Origin: Cyclina sinensis
Lineage: Eukaryota > Mollusca > Bivalvia > Venerida > Veneridae
Length of the DNA stretch: 64,000 bases
Assembly: GCA_012932295.1 (NCBI GenBank)
Contig: JAAONU010000014.1
Span: 41,276,770 to 41,340,769, forward strand
Reading direction: 5' to 3'
Below, one piece after another: positions 9,962-22,832 of the stretch. The position numbers were made by a program, and so were the translations under genes. The notes under the pieces are model-generated. The model ran no database searches. It had not been told where the DNA came from and was given only the letters and a program-made list of their open reading frames with translations. The number at the start of each line of letters is the position of its first letter. Position 1 is the first letter of the stretch.

Positions 9962-12900
9962 TCATTTAAGTTTGTGATGTTCGTCTTCGTGTTTGCAGAC
10001 GATAACTGGCACATGCGCGTGGTGGATAATGTAATCGCTCACACTGCCTAGTATGGTACGCCGTACAGTGCCTAGACCTCGAGTTCCGGTTACAATCAGG
10101 TCGACGTTCTGTTTATGAGCAGCTTTTACTATTGCCTCCCCTGGTCTGTAGGGTCTACCCAAACGTTCCATGGTGTGTTTTATCTGAAACAAACAAAACC
10201 AATTAAACTAAAGATACTGGTTTTAGGCTCTGGCAGGATGACAGAATAGCATGTTGGTCATTCCTTACCAAATTAGTCAATCACAAATCACTAATACATA
10301 AACCGAGCTGACCGCATTAGATATATGCCAGTTTTCTTTAGGGTTAAATAACGCTTCGTACGTTACTCAGTATATCAACGGCAGTTTTACCATTCGCCAT
10401 TACAACAATGGATAACATTTTTTGGTATCTAAAGCTTGCGATGCCGAGATGAGTTTTGCTACAAAGAATGCGATTCAGAATACTTGCAACTTCTTATATT
10501 GGAAGTATGTGTATATCTGATTTATTAAAATGTTTAAACCTATACCCGACCACTATTTTTTATAAATCAATCGATCGATTATTCAGTCCATCAAATCGCT
10601 CGGCCGGTCAGTAAGTCAACAATCAATCAACGGACAACACTACATTTCAACTATTAAAACATGCATTGCCCTAAGGGAAGTATGTTAGACGTATACTTCA
10701 ACACGCATAGTTTTCTAAGGACTACTTACTTTGTATTTATTAGCAAGGTCGTCTAGCTTTCTAAATACTTTCTTCACGGCTTCCTCGTGCTGTTCTACCA
10801 TCGCGTAGACCGATGCTGGACTGGCAAGAAGCATAGGCGCTAGGAGAACAAATGAGAACATGTTTATATCTTGTCAGAGAAAATCTTAGGCATAGATTAA
10901 CTTGGAACATTGTATTTATGTAAAAGTTTCGAGAAATTATTTTTTATCACATAGAATATCATGAGATAAATGCCTCAACTAAGAAGTATCAACTATATCT
11001 GTCACACCAAAGTTTTTTAAAACTTTGGCCTTGTTTACAACCATTACAGCCTTCTGTCTGGGGGAAAAATAACAAACAAACAGCCAAAATGTTTTCTAAG
11101 TGCAATGTACATATACAGTACAAATTTATATGACAAGGGCATAGGCAGATATAACCGGAACAACTTTGCTAAATACTTCAGTGCTTTGAGAATCTCGTCC
11201 ATGCTTACTTGGAATTTTGATGTCGTACTCAGCACAATAAGCCATGATTACATTGTCTGTCTCTTTATATACATTCTGCGCATACCCTGAAAGAAAAAAA
11301 TGCACGTGTAACCTAGCTAAGACTTGGGGCAAATCTTTCTTTTTGGTAGAATTTCTATTAATTGTTTTTGAGTTTAGACAGGCCATTGCAAGCTCTAGTA
11401 AGAAACAGATGAATAAAAAAAAAGAATTCTGGAAAATTTAATGGAAATGATACTTAACCGTTTTTTGTAGTTAAAGAATTATGCCTTATAATGGTGACCA
11501 AACCAAGATTTAATCAAGAAGTTGCCAGCCGCCAAACCTTCAACAGTACTGCAGCTTCTTAAAAATTTGTGCCGAGAAACGTATGTCCATCTTCAGTCGT
11601 GCCGAGAAAACGGGTCTGTTTTTTTCAAACATGTCTGGCAAACTTGTATAAAGCTAATCTCAGTAAGATGTTTCGTTCAGGATGTTGTGTTTTCTGTAAA
11701 GATCTGGGATTAAGAATAAACAGTTCATATACTGACGGAAAAATATAACTGTGCACACTAAAATACTTCATATCTTTTATTAGGTGTAAAATTATTTTAG
11801 CAGATTTCTTCTGTGTAATTCACAAGGTAATCTTGTTTCAATAATACTGCTTTTCGCGAGTTGCACGTGCAAAATTCATAGCCCGTAACGGTCGCGCTTT
11901 TTACGTGTTTCTTTATGTTAACATCCTCGTACATGCTGTTTCGAGTTATTTTAACCGTCAAATTATAGTGAGCTACCCAGCAGTTCAGAAAAACATTTTA
12001 ATTTGGATTTTAAGTCTTTGAAGACAATGCCACGCATCTCAGAAAATGATCGCCTACGTGCCGTCGGTATGCTCCAAGCAGGCATTGCTCAAAATGCGGT
12101 TGCGCAGCGTTTTGGTGTTCACCGAAACACCATATCAGCACTTTGGCGACGATTTCAGCAACGTGGCAATGTCCGTGATCTACCACGTCCAGGGCGTCAA
12201 CGTGTGACGTCAATCCGTCAAGACAATTATATCCGGCTTACACACCTACGGAATCGATTTCAACCGGCCACATTAACAGCACGAACAATTCCTGGCTTGA
12301 GACCTATCAGTGGACGAACTGTTAGAAACCGATTAAGAGAGCACAGCATTACTCCACGACGTCCTGCGATACGTCCTACTCTTCTCTTACGTCATCGACA
12401 ACGTCGACGTCAGTGGTGCAGACAGTATCTAAGGCTTCCAAGAGCATATTGGAATAATGTTCTGTTTACTGACGAGTCGCGGTTTCACTTAGAAAGTTCG
12501 GACGGATGAGTTCGTGTATACAGGCGTCGCGGAGAACGTTACTTGGATCCCTGTGTTTTTCAACGTCAACGTTTTGGTGGTGGTGGGTCGATAATGGTTT
12601 GGGGAGGTATCTCATCTCAAGGCAGGACCCAGCTTGTAATTGTCCGTGGCAATTTAACGGGTGTTCGTTACAGAGATGAGATTGTCATACCCCACGTGCT
12701 GCCATTTCTTCAACGTCAAGGGCGTAACATGACGTTTCAACAAGACAACGCTCGGCCACATGTAGCACGTGTAGTTACCGGGTTTCTGGCTCAGCAAAAC
12801 GTGAGTGTCTTACCCTGGCCCGCTGTTTCACCAGATCTTTCACCAATTGAGCACGTTTGGGATGAGATGAAGAGACGCCTCCGTCAAAGACGTAACCAAC

Positions 12901-13362
12901 CTCTCACGCTGGACCAACTAGCGCAGACATCGGTCAACATCTGGAACACCATTCCACAGGCAGTTATCGCCAACTTAGTTGCCTCTATGCCTCGTCGCTG
13001 CCGTGCTTGCTTGAACGCCAATGGAGGCCACACACGATACTGACCTTGTGAAATCAGATTTCATACCTGTCAACTTCTGCGCCTTGTTACTGTAAAAATT
13101 GTTTTACATGATGAAGTGTTTGTATTGATTGTTAGAAATAAAACGTTGATTGGCTAATTTGCAAAGTTTTATGTTACTATTCCTAATATTAAAAAAAAAT
13201 TCTATACCTTGAAGTATGCACAGTTATATTTTTCCGTTAGTATAGAAAACTTAATTGGAAAAAAAACTACTCACATTCGAATGCATAAATAGCATGCTTG
13301 CTTCCATCCATTGCAATGAAAACATTTCGTCCAATTTTCTGTGACTGCTGATTGTCTGTCAT
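9962..13362 (-). CDS. Universal stress protein (USP) family gene, four exons, 165 aa
   Basis: Coding exons on the minus strand are 13275-13362, 11209-11286, 10730-10839 and 9962-10183. All introns are GT-AG and the phases close (88+78+110+222 nt, 165 residues plus stop). The start codon is at 13362, and the protein begins MTDNQQSQKIGRNVFIAMDG. The first exon carries the beta-1 'VFIAMDGSKHAIYAFEW' segment typical of USP domains. The last carries 'DLIVTGTRGLGTVRRTILGS', which fits the family's ATP-binding pattern G-x2-G-x9-G-S (G125, G128, G138, S139). This places it with the nucleotide-binding USP subgroup, small cytosolic alpha/beta proteins that usually dimerise and are linked to stress responses. 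The length fits a single-domain USP. Intron 1 (11287-13274) is mostly a Tc1-like transposon. The gene is divergent from the F-box/WD gene. Upstream non-coding exons were not resolved. Confidence 0.93.
11732..13240 (+). mobile_element. Tc1-like DNA transposon, copy 1 (1,509 bp), in USP intron 1
   Basis: The element is flanked by TA dinucleotides (11730-11731 and 13241-13242), the usual target of this superfamily. Its ends are inverted: 'ctgacggaaaaatataactg' on the left and the complement of 'cagttatatttttccgttag' on the right, about 24 bp with one mismatch. It is the same length as a second copy at 59264-60772 and about 99% identical by eye (about 14 single-base differences, no indel seen). 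It sits antisense to the USP transcript, between exons 1 and 2. Confidence 0.97.
12027..13043 (+). pseudogene. Tc1-like transposase, copy 1, disrupted by one nonsense codon
   Basis: The frame starts at the ATG at 12027 (MPRISENDRL). It has an N-terminal paired-like helix-turn-helix ('GIAQNAVAQRFGVHRNTISA') and then the DDE core, but codon 161 is TGA (12507-12509) where the sister copy has CGA. The change is C to T within a CpG. Beyond the stop the frame stays open to 13043, with the second Asp (FQQDNARPH) and the Glu (SPIEHVWDE) intact. The break leaves only the DNA-binding part and the first catalytic Asp, so this copy cannot supply active transposase, although its ends may still be mobilised in trans. 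Confidence 0.95.
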
Positions 13363-14157
13363 TATTCCAGTATGATTCAATAGGTAGCAGTGTATATAAT
13401 TGTAAATAACACACTATTTCAGCGTTCTATGTGCAGAATGCATAGCTTATGTACAACTGTTGTAGATATACCTGTTAGTGTTTCTGCGAACTTGATAAAT
13501 TCTGCATTTTAGAACGTCAGATGACGTGATTCTCAAGGTATTGTTTACCAACAGGTCATAACATGCGAACATCATTGATGTATCTCTGTCAATCTTTAAC
13601 ATATCTCCAGATAGTGAGTGCAGTGTCTTAATATCCATCATTTTGAAGAAGCTATTCTGAAGTATTTTAGTCGGCCAACCAAATAATGTGACGCAAAACA
13701 ATAATAATTGCATTTTAAGGGTTAATAACTTTTTTTTTTTTAAATTCTACTCACGTTTTGCACATGAATAAAACTTACTCATGCATTGTATGTTAAACAA
13801 AGTTACACGGAGTATACTGGAATTTACACACTTTTTGTGGTGTTTTTTTTTTTTTTTTTTTTTTTTTTTTGAAACTATTCATGGCAATTTAGATGAAATA
13901 ACTATTCAGTGCTATCTTGTCATCGTATGTATTCACCGGATAAAAGTCGTTTCCGGGAAAATTGAGTTGCAGAGCTTTCTTGAATACCATCAAAATCACG
14001 TGATAATTTCAAATAAAAAATTTAATTCAAGTGACAAATTAATGAGTTATTCATGTTTTAATCACAGATTGAATGCATTTTTTGGTAATTTACTTCTTTA
14101 ATCTAAAAGTTTACTAAACGGTGTTTAGTTTAACTTCTCCTTGGTATTTAATCCGGG
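13363..14157. promoter_or_regulatory. Divergent promoter interval between USP and F-box/WD genes
   Basis: The two start codons face away from each other 795 bp apart, so both promoters and 5' UTRs should lie here. A T-run of about 30 bases at 13841-13870 and a shorter one near 13730-13741 stand out. A minus-strand 88-residue reading frame at 13447-13713 ends near a possible donor ('cactaacag' then 'gtatat') and might be part of an upstream exon, but I cannot connect it. No core promoter motif is firm. Confidence 0.5.
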
Positions 14158-17100
14158 ATGAGTTTTGCTAAGGAAGGTATTGCTTGCCTTCCAGAGGAAA
14201 TGCAAGCTTATATCCTAAGCAAACTAGATGGTAGGTCAGCGGCTATTGCAAAGAGAGTTTGCAAGTTATGGAATGAACTGGTGACAGGTAAGCTATTCAA
14301 ACCTATTTTACATTCTTTTGAGGTGGTTTATGAATGGTAATCTACTTATATTCCTTCTAATCTACTTTTATGTCAAACTCCTTGCAGGGACTATTGTTAC
14401 AGTACTAATAGGTGTGAAACCACCAGATAGATCCCTTCTTTATTCTATGTAGAATTCATAAAGTTCATAAAACATAGCAAAACCACTTTTAAATGGCTTT
14501 AACTTACATATTCTTGTAGATCTATATCTGTACTCATGAAAAATAGCAAGAAAAGTGGGGGTTGTGTTACAAACAAGAAAGATATTTCTGCTCCTTTGAA
14601 CTTACCCATAAAATTAACAAAAAATATGAGGCAGTTTTCAGACTGGGGTATGTGAAACAATTTCCTATTATGAATTCTATTCTGAATGTATATGAGCATA
14701 AAATTGCATTAGTCCAAACAATTGTACTAAAAAAGTTGAATATTTTGATATTTTTTTAATGGTCGATAATCCATCGTAAAGGCAGCATCCTGCCTGAAGT
14801 TGCATCATTGAGACTAAAAATTGCTACCACACTATCAGAAATAGTCAAGAAAAATGATTCCAGGACAAAAAATATGCAGAACAGAGAAAAAATGTTGAAA
14901 ACAGCCAAGTAAACTGAGAACTATTTCTAGCCACCATTATGTGGCTACCCTTTTTTGAGCACCGACAGACTGAATTGGTGGTTTCATACCTGATATTATC
15001 AGTCATGTGACATATTCAAAGTCAGAGAAGAGAAAAAGGAATGGAGGAAGGTTATGTCTACAGTTGTACAAGGAGTTTTTTGCATATACTAATGAACAAA
15101 TGAGAAAATTGTGACTGAAAGTGAAATCATTTCTCTGTCAAAATAAGTAAAAATAAAAAATATTTTCAAATTATTTTTAAAAAATGTTTTAAATAGCCTG
15201 ATGATTTAAGCTTTATAGAGAAAACAATAAGATTCATTGTTCAACTTAATATTATTTTGATTATAAGAAATTTCCAACAGCATCAGATTTTACCTAAATC
15301 CAAATTATCCAAACCCTGTGTTTATCAGATTATTTCAGCTTTGTCTGATGATAAATTCTGAATCAAACTTGCATAAACTAAAGAATGTTGTTCCAATTTT
15401 TTTACCTTTCAAGTATAGAAATTTGGTTACTAATCTATATAAATTCAAGGTTAAAATTCTTTACCACTAAACAAAGGCATTTTCAATTTAATTGAAACTA
15501 GTACATATAAATATTTTTTCTCAAGGGTTAGAGAAATATCTGCACTTCTGGTTGCGTTGCTGTTTGAAAGAAATTCCTCCCTATACTCTTGTTGAACTCA
15601 CAAGGCTAATACAAATGTCTGGAGGAAGGGAGAATACTTCGGTGGAATTAGCAACAGATTATAGAACTAGTCTAGATAGTAAACTACCATGGGTGTTTTG
15701 GAGGAAAGTCTATGCAGAGTTTTCAAGGTATATCTGAAAATTTAATTCTTAATAAGGATGCACCTGTGATACTTAAAATAATCATTTATAAGTTAAGTAT
15801 ATATGTTGGCTTCCCTTTGTCAAAATTTTGCCATGTTATCTGGACCATAGAGTATTTGGAAGATACTAGAGTTGTCTCTTACTGACTGAACTTCTAAGGC
15901 TGTTTCTGGCTAATGCAAATTTTTAAAAAATATAGCAAAGAAATTTAGAACAAGGGGTGAGGTAATTACTTTAACCTGACCTAGGAAGGTCAAGGTAATC
16001 AGTTCAAAGGTTTCATAATTTCTTTCATGTTAAGACTATATATAGCCTTTATCATGCATTAATAAAAAAAATACTGAAAAGTCTGGATCACACTAAATAT
16101 GAGCCCTTAGGTTCTTGTCAGCCTATTTCATTTAAGCTCATGTTTTGCTTTTCATTAAAAAAAGTATTTTTACCAAAAGCTATTCAGGTTATGTTGTGAG
16201 ACAGTAAATGTCACAAGTCATATGCTGAGGAAACAAAAGCTTGGCTCTTTGCATTGCTCAAAGTGCATCAAGTTTAGAAAGTAGATTTCAGACACATCAG
16301 ATCTCTTTTAAGACTGGTTGTTATACATATAAACATGATAATGTATTTGTAGAGAACCGCTTCAACCAATATTTTGCTTCCTGGCTTATTATTCATGCTT
16401 CATTTGTTCTCAGGTGTAGGTACATAAAACATGGCCTTGAGAAAAGGACAGAGCTGCATTTTTTTCCTACACATGGAGATGTTACATGCCTTCATTTACA
16501 GGGTATGTATTGTATGTATGTACTCGTGTTGAATAACTGAAGATTGTCATTAATTTCTGTAGGTTTTAACTTGAAATTAGCTTGCATTGGTTTGCAGTTT
16601 TAGTAACTCGCAGATATTTCATTCAGAAATTTACATTGAGCTTAAGATCAAGTTTTTTAAATACTACCAAAGTTGAGTAAGGTAAAGATCTGTTGGGTTT
16701 AAGCTACAGATATGAATTAGTATAATGTTATACAGGAGTATAAAGTTCAGTTCAGTCTGATGGCACTACAGTGGTAGATCTGTTGCATTGTAACCTAGAG
16801 GTTGTAGGTTTAAGTCTCACTGTTCCAGCCTACAGTGACAACTGTTTTGTAGGTAAGTCAATTTCTTAACAGGAGTATCTTTAAACAGTTTGATTATAAA
16901 CCAAGTCTCTAATCTGTCTGTATTGTATTACCAAGATTTTTTTTTGGTACAAGGCTACATTAATGTTGAGTGAAGCCAAAATAGTGAAGAAATATTGTTT
17001 TGGTATATCTATGTGAAGTTGAAACAGTTTTTTGGAGTGAGGGAAAAGACAGTATTTTGCTAACTAGCAGACAGATTTATATACTTGTTTCTTATTCTTT

Positions 17101-20100
17101 CGGACAATGTAGTTCACCTTTAATTAATTTATTTTGCGACCTAGTGGACAAGACTTTTAACTTAAATATCTTTTTCTTTAAGACAATGTTATTTACTCTG
17201 GTCATGAAAGTGGTCAGGTGATCAGCTGGATGAATATAGAAAAGGATCTTCGTTACCATATCTTATACAAACATCACAAGAGGGTAACCTGCATAGCAGG
17301 CCTAGATACGGGTGAGTAACTTCATTAAACTGTGATTTTAGTTTTGTATATTTAAAAACAGCAGAAAACTAAACAGGCTTTATACAGGAATACAAAAAAA
17401 GATATTAGACCAAAAAATGTTTAACCCTTTAGAATTATGGAAATTTAGACTGTAAGAAATGCTTAATCTGCAAATATGGTTAGGTGGTTCAGTTTAATGT
17501 CCAGTGAAGCAATGTAACCTATCAATGATTAAGTCAAGTAACAGGTTTGAACCTTGTCTGTAATTTATCAAAAATGTGAAAAAGGTCTCAGTTTCTTTCT
17601 GAATAAATAACAGTTGAATGCTTCCAGGCTTCTTTAGTTTTACTCCACTAAATATCTCATGTGCACTTGTCTATCTATTAGTTTTGACAAACCCATTTTT
17701 TATATACATGTATAGCAGGATAATAATAGAAAACTTACAAACTAAATTTAGATAGCTAGAATGTGTAGGTTAATCATGGTTTACATTTGTCACAAGGTCA
17801 GAAAAGACAGTTACTGCCATTAGGTTAAGCTGAAGTAAATATCACAGACTGTTTACTCAGTATATCCTATATTTGTAGTGATGACCACGAAGGAGATACT
17901 AGGTGGTAAGGTTGGTAACAAGATACTAAGCTGTTCCATGGACTCAACATTGAATGTTTACAATCTGAAGACAGAGAAATCTACCACAATTAGACATTAT
18001 AGTAAGCAGGTGAACTGTGTCAGGTAAAAATAAATTATTAGTCCCCTACCGGTTTAACCTGAGGGGACTTGAGGTTTACCCTCCATCCGCCTGTCCGTCA
18101 GTCAGTCCGTGTATCCGTCGGTCCGTCTGTCAGTCCGTCACAAAAACTGGATCCCGTGATAACGCAAAAAGTACTGAAAATATTTAAATGAAACTTTAAA
18201 TATGGGTAGATGGCAGTCTGGAGATTATGCACGTCTTTTTTTTTCTTCATATGTTGAAAATTTCGGTTGCTATAGCAACAAATATACTTAAAATATGGCA
18301 AATATAACAATATTTGTGATAACTCAAAAAGTTCTAAGAATAATTTTATGAAACATAAAATATGGAGAGGTGATAGTATGGAAATAATGCAAGTCAAGGT
18401 TCACAACTCTACCACCAAAATTATTTATCCCCCCTTGAACTTGGAATTTTCATGAAAAAAAATGTTTTTTTTTTAAAACTCAAAAAGTACTGAAATTCTT
18501 TTTTGGAAACATGAAATATGGATAGGTGACAGTATGAAGATAATGTACCTCAAGGTTCACAACTCTAGCTCCAAAATTATTAGATTTATCCCCCTTGAAC
18601 TTAGAATTTTCATGAAAAAAATGTGGTTTTTTGTATATAACTTCATTATTTCTTAATGTATCTACTTCAAACTTTAAATATTGGTTTCTTATCATCAGCC
18701 ACATCATATGTGGCAAGGTTCATAATTCTAGCACCTAAATTGTTAGAATTATCATCCTTGAACTTTGAATTTTTCATCCTATGTTGAAAAATTTGGTACA
18801 TTTATCTTTCCCTAAAAACTGTATCCAGTGAAATATGGAAAAATGGCAGTATGGAAAATATCCACCTCATTTTTTTATGAAACTAAAGGAGGAACTGTCC
18901 ATCTGTTTATCAGTCATTTCCTCTGAAAACTTTACCATTGGCCATATTTTCTTACTACTGAATGGAATTACTTCAAACTTGGCCACAACAATACCTTGGA
19001 CAAGACCATTCCAATGAAGTACATTTCTGTGACCTTGACCTCTGAATGACCTTGACCTTTAAAGTTTTCTTGTCCAAAAACTATAAGTTTGGCCATAATT
19101 TCCTTATTTCTGAACAGAATTACTTCAAACTTGGTCACAACAACCCCTTCGATAAGACCTTTTCAACAACATATATTTCTTTGACCTTAACCTCTAAATG
19201 ACCTTGACTTATGACATTTTCTTCTTTGATGATACTTTGTACATGGATAGAGGATCATATGGAGATTATGCATGTCTTAGACAAATTCTTTAGTCAATTT
19301 CCACATATGGGTTGGAGTTAGGGAGATGGACATTGCACCAGTAGGGGACTGTTGCTTTGTCTGTGACAAGCTTTTGTTAAAACTAGGAACCATTAAAAAG
19401 CTGTTTGATTTTTGTCTGTGAACATTTTATTGTAACCTTGTATTAATTCAGCCAGTAGACATGGGATTCAGTATGAATGAACAAGTAAAAGGCTCTTAAA
19501 ACTCTATAAATGAAATTCTGTTGTCTATGGTTTAGAAGGATCACTTGAAATTGAAAGAGCCAAGTAAGCAAAACATTGGATTATTTTGTAAATAATCAGA
19601 TTAATGAGCTAGGATACTGCAAAAAGAAATGATTGCCTGTTTTCTTGATTAAATGGAATGCTCAACACTAAATGTAAAAGAAAAATATGTCATGTTAAGA
19701 AACCTTAGAAATCTTTCTTAGTTTATTGGCTCCCCTTCTGTTAATTTGAATAAAACATGCATATGTAAATAGAAGTTGAATTACTCAGAATGGTTACATG
19801 CAAATACTGGTTAAGGAGTATGAGGTATATCCAACAGTATTAAGGGAAACCTTTAATGGTTTTGTTTTTATAGATCTTGGGGAAATAACTTTGTTGCTGC
19901 TGCAAACAGATGTATGATTCAAGGACAGCCTATATGGAGATCAGCTGACCTATCAAACAACAAAGTTGACATTTTGTGCACACTCTACAGCCAATCAGCA
20001 TTTGATATAACTGCTGTTGCATTCTGGGAAGATATGGTAAAACAGCATAATTATAAGTGTTCATGTTAGATAGATAAAGAGGCATACCTAAAATTAAACA

Positions 20101-22832
20101 ATTATATATTGTATATACTGTAGTTTATTGACTTATTCTTTATAAAATCAAAAAAATAGTTAATAACATACAGAAAGATTTATGTTCAATAACTTTCTTC
20201 GGAGCATATAGACTCAAAAAAGTGTTTGTTTGTGATTAAATGCTACCCACCCCAAAACTGTACAGCAGCTCTCTATATAAACTAGAGCTGTCACTGAATG
20301 TGATTAATACCCCAACAAGCAGACTAAAATACTCTGATTTTCAGCCAAGTGAAATTTCTCCTTTATGCTGTCATTGACTCTGTTGATAGTTGGGACATTG
20401 ATAATAAAAGACTGAATTGTAAAAATTAAAATTGATATGACATCTCATTACCTTTTTGCTGTGGTGAGGTTAGCATTTGTGCCAGCATATTGCAAAATTC
20501 CTTAATGCATGACAAACTTAACACCAAGATATGAAAATATGGATGACCTTTAAGATAGGCCCCTGGTAGTTGGACATAACACATTGTCTCTATTTGGTCA
20601 ACAGTTGTGCTAAGTTATTTGAATATCCTGTAATCCATGTTGAAGTCTGAACCCAGACAAACAAAGCAGAACCTTTTGAATAGCAGTATGGTTCTTACAA
20701 GTAACACACCATCTCATCAAGGCAGATATTTGTGCCAAGTTCTTTGAAAATTCTACAATCCATAGTGAAGTTAGAGCCCAGATAAGTTTAAGGACAGACA
20801 TACTACCCACCTGGTTCACCAACAGACTGCCAAACAAAGTGATTTCAGTATAGCCCTTATACTAGTGTACGTAGTGTGGGGTATAATATTACTGAAATAT
20901 GCACCTTACCTATATTATTTTGTATATTTAACAGATACCTTGACATCAGGTAACGATTAGTTCAGTAACATTTATATTTGTATGATTTTGAATGGAATCC
21001 ACTTAGTGCTATGGTATACCTCTTTAAATTCAGATGCTTTTATGCAGAAGAAAGTTGTTCCTGTGCTCACAGAGGTTTGATAAAGACATGTGAAAAGTCT
21101 GTTTAAATGAAGGAAGGAGAAATCTGCTCTGAGCTGTAGCAATTCTAATGAAATAAATTTCAAAATTTCCATTGTTAAAATCAAAATTGTTTTACTGTTG
21201 ACATGGGGAAAAAAACACTCGAACAATAATAATAATAATTTTTACGTATTTTGAACAAATGATTTTGTAAGATTATTGTCTAAAAGTTTCATCATCAGTT
21301 TGGTATATTTTTGTGTAATAGATGTTCAGTAGCCCTTTTTCCTTGTTGGCGGTCAAATTTAATTTTTGGGGAATTGGCACAGTATTTTCTGAACTTCTTC
21401 AAGGAATAAAAAACCGTTACAACTTACAAGAGATGTACATTTGTAAGGTAGAAGGTGAATGAAGATGATTGCTTGTAGGTGTTATCTGGTGATGAGATAG
21501 GGAACCTGTTTGCGTGGGAGGGATGTTTAGGATGTGGTCAAGAACAGAGGCAGGATATGACACAAGTTGCCAACCTCGGTAGCTGCATCAAAGCTATCTA
21601 CATACTTGGAAAGAGAATTATCTGTTACACTTGTAAGTATTTTATATTTTCATTGCTAAGATTGTTTATTTAGAATTTGACATGCTGTGAAAATGTTTAA
21701 ACCTAAGAAGCAGGCATTCTTTTTCTCAATTTGATGCAAGCACTGGTTAGAACTAAGGAGAATGGTTATAATTTTGAGAAGTTATTGTTGCCAGGATTTT
21801 ATCTGTTAAAATCAAATATAACATGGATTTTTTAATCTTGAGCCAATTTTTAAAATGTATTAATTGCCAACTTTTCAAAGACCTGATAAAACAGATCTAT
21901 TTCTGTTGTTAACATGTTTTCTGCATTTAACTTGATCATTCTTTTTCAGCTGATGGTTTCATTCATATTAGCAGATACAAGAAAGATTTTGAATTCAACA
22001 AACATGACATATACAAATGCATTTACAAATCCCCAGAGTGTGTTGTTGTACATGGATCTTTTCTTGGCATTGGGTGTAGATTTGGTAAGCTAAATTTATC
22101 ATGAAAACAGAACTTTGTTACTACGTCAAAAATATTCTAAGAGAGAAGCAGACACATTTTACATTGTTAGCAGGATCAAGCTGAATGAATTTAATCAGGT
22201 CATACTTTTTCACAGTGCAAGTCATAAAATCTGCCTGAAATACCACATGAAAAATCAAGTGGAAGTAACTAGTTTAACTCATTACAAAACTTATTTCAAA
22301 AATTAAGTAGGGTCATTGTTATGAAAGGATGTGTTTCTTGAAATTAAGCTTAAAAATGTATTTGTGTTAAGGGATTATCTTGCCCTGCATGTTAATTGAA
22401 ATCTTCACTATGTTTTGGACAGAACTGTAATTAAACAATAGTAGATACACAGTAAATATCATACAAAACTGGATTCTTAGAAAAAAAACTTTTTGAAATT
22501 AAATGTCTTCCTTCGACAGTCTGAAAGTGAGTGGTGGACAAGTTCATTACATACATTTGGTGGGATAAGGGATAAAATAAATTAGATTTGGTACTAGCCT
22601 CAATTCTTTATATTTTGTTACAGGTTCTGTGTACTTGTATCATATTCCTGCTGATCATGACTGGGACACACTTGATTTAACCACACCCACTTGTGTCATA
22701 CAGACATCACATGACCACATAAACTCTCTAGTCATTGGAGATGATGGGGATGGACCGTTTGTTGCCATAGCAACAGAGGGCTACTGCATCACTATAGTGC
22801 AATACAGAAGACACAGACGAGTGTTATCATAA
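14158..22832 (+). CDS. F-box/WD-repeat protein, nine exons, 451 aa
   Basis: Coding exons are 14158-14287, 15526-15727, 16414-16502, 17183-17311, 17879-18023, 19874-20036, 21479-21632, 21950-22084 and 22624-22832. Every junction is GT-AG, and the phases sum to 1,356 nt with one stop. Residues about 8-44 form an F-box ('LPEEMQAYILSKLDGRSAAI' then AKRVCKLWNEL), which in this family binds Skp1 of the SCF ubiquitin ligase. Exon 2 has a linker ending 'LPWVFWRKVYAEFSR'. From about residue 120 onward there are WD40-like blades, for example 'DNVIYSGHESGQVISWMNI', 'KILSCSMDSTLNVYNLKTE', 'VLSGDEIGNLFAWEG' and 'GCRFGSVYLYHI', which would form the substrate-binding propeller. It does not read like FBXW2 as I recall it, and I cannot assign a vertebrate name. 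Introns carry repeats, notably an element at 18040-19350. Confidence 0.92.
16740..16860 (+). repeat. Possible tRNA-derived SINE fragment (intron 3 of F-box/WD gene)
   Basis: The stretch 'ctacagtggtagatctgttg' followed by 'ggttgtaggtttaagtctc' resembles the A-box and B-box regions of a tRNA gene at the right spacing. The cloverleaf is not intact and no target duplication was seen. A similar weak signal occurs near 17480-17560. Confidence 0.3.
18040..19350. mobile_element. ~1.3-kb non-coding dispersed element in F-box/WD intron 5
   Basis: The left end 'agtcccctaccgg' (from 18040) is the inverted form of 'ccagtaggggact' (to 19350), a 13-bp terminal inverted repeat with one mismatch. Inside are several diverged tandem segments built on 'aaaaagtactgaaa', 'atggataggtgacagtatg' and 'gttcacaactctagc', then segments with 'ttggccataattt' and 'ctgtgaccttgacctctga'. 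There is no long reading frame. The internal tandem structure and clean ends suggest a non-autonomous element of a dispersed family. No target duplication is visible. Confidence 0.7.

Noticed and set aside
11126..11386. 86-aa minus-strand frame taken as one exon
   Set aside because: Only 11209-11286 is coding; the flanking parts lie beyond a clear acceptor (tttcag) and donor (gtaagc).
12003..12026. Transposase start at the upstream TTG (eight residues longer)
   Set aside because: Animal genes start at ATG. The first ATG in frame is at 12027, and likewise at 59559 in copy 2.
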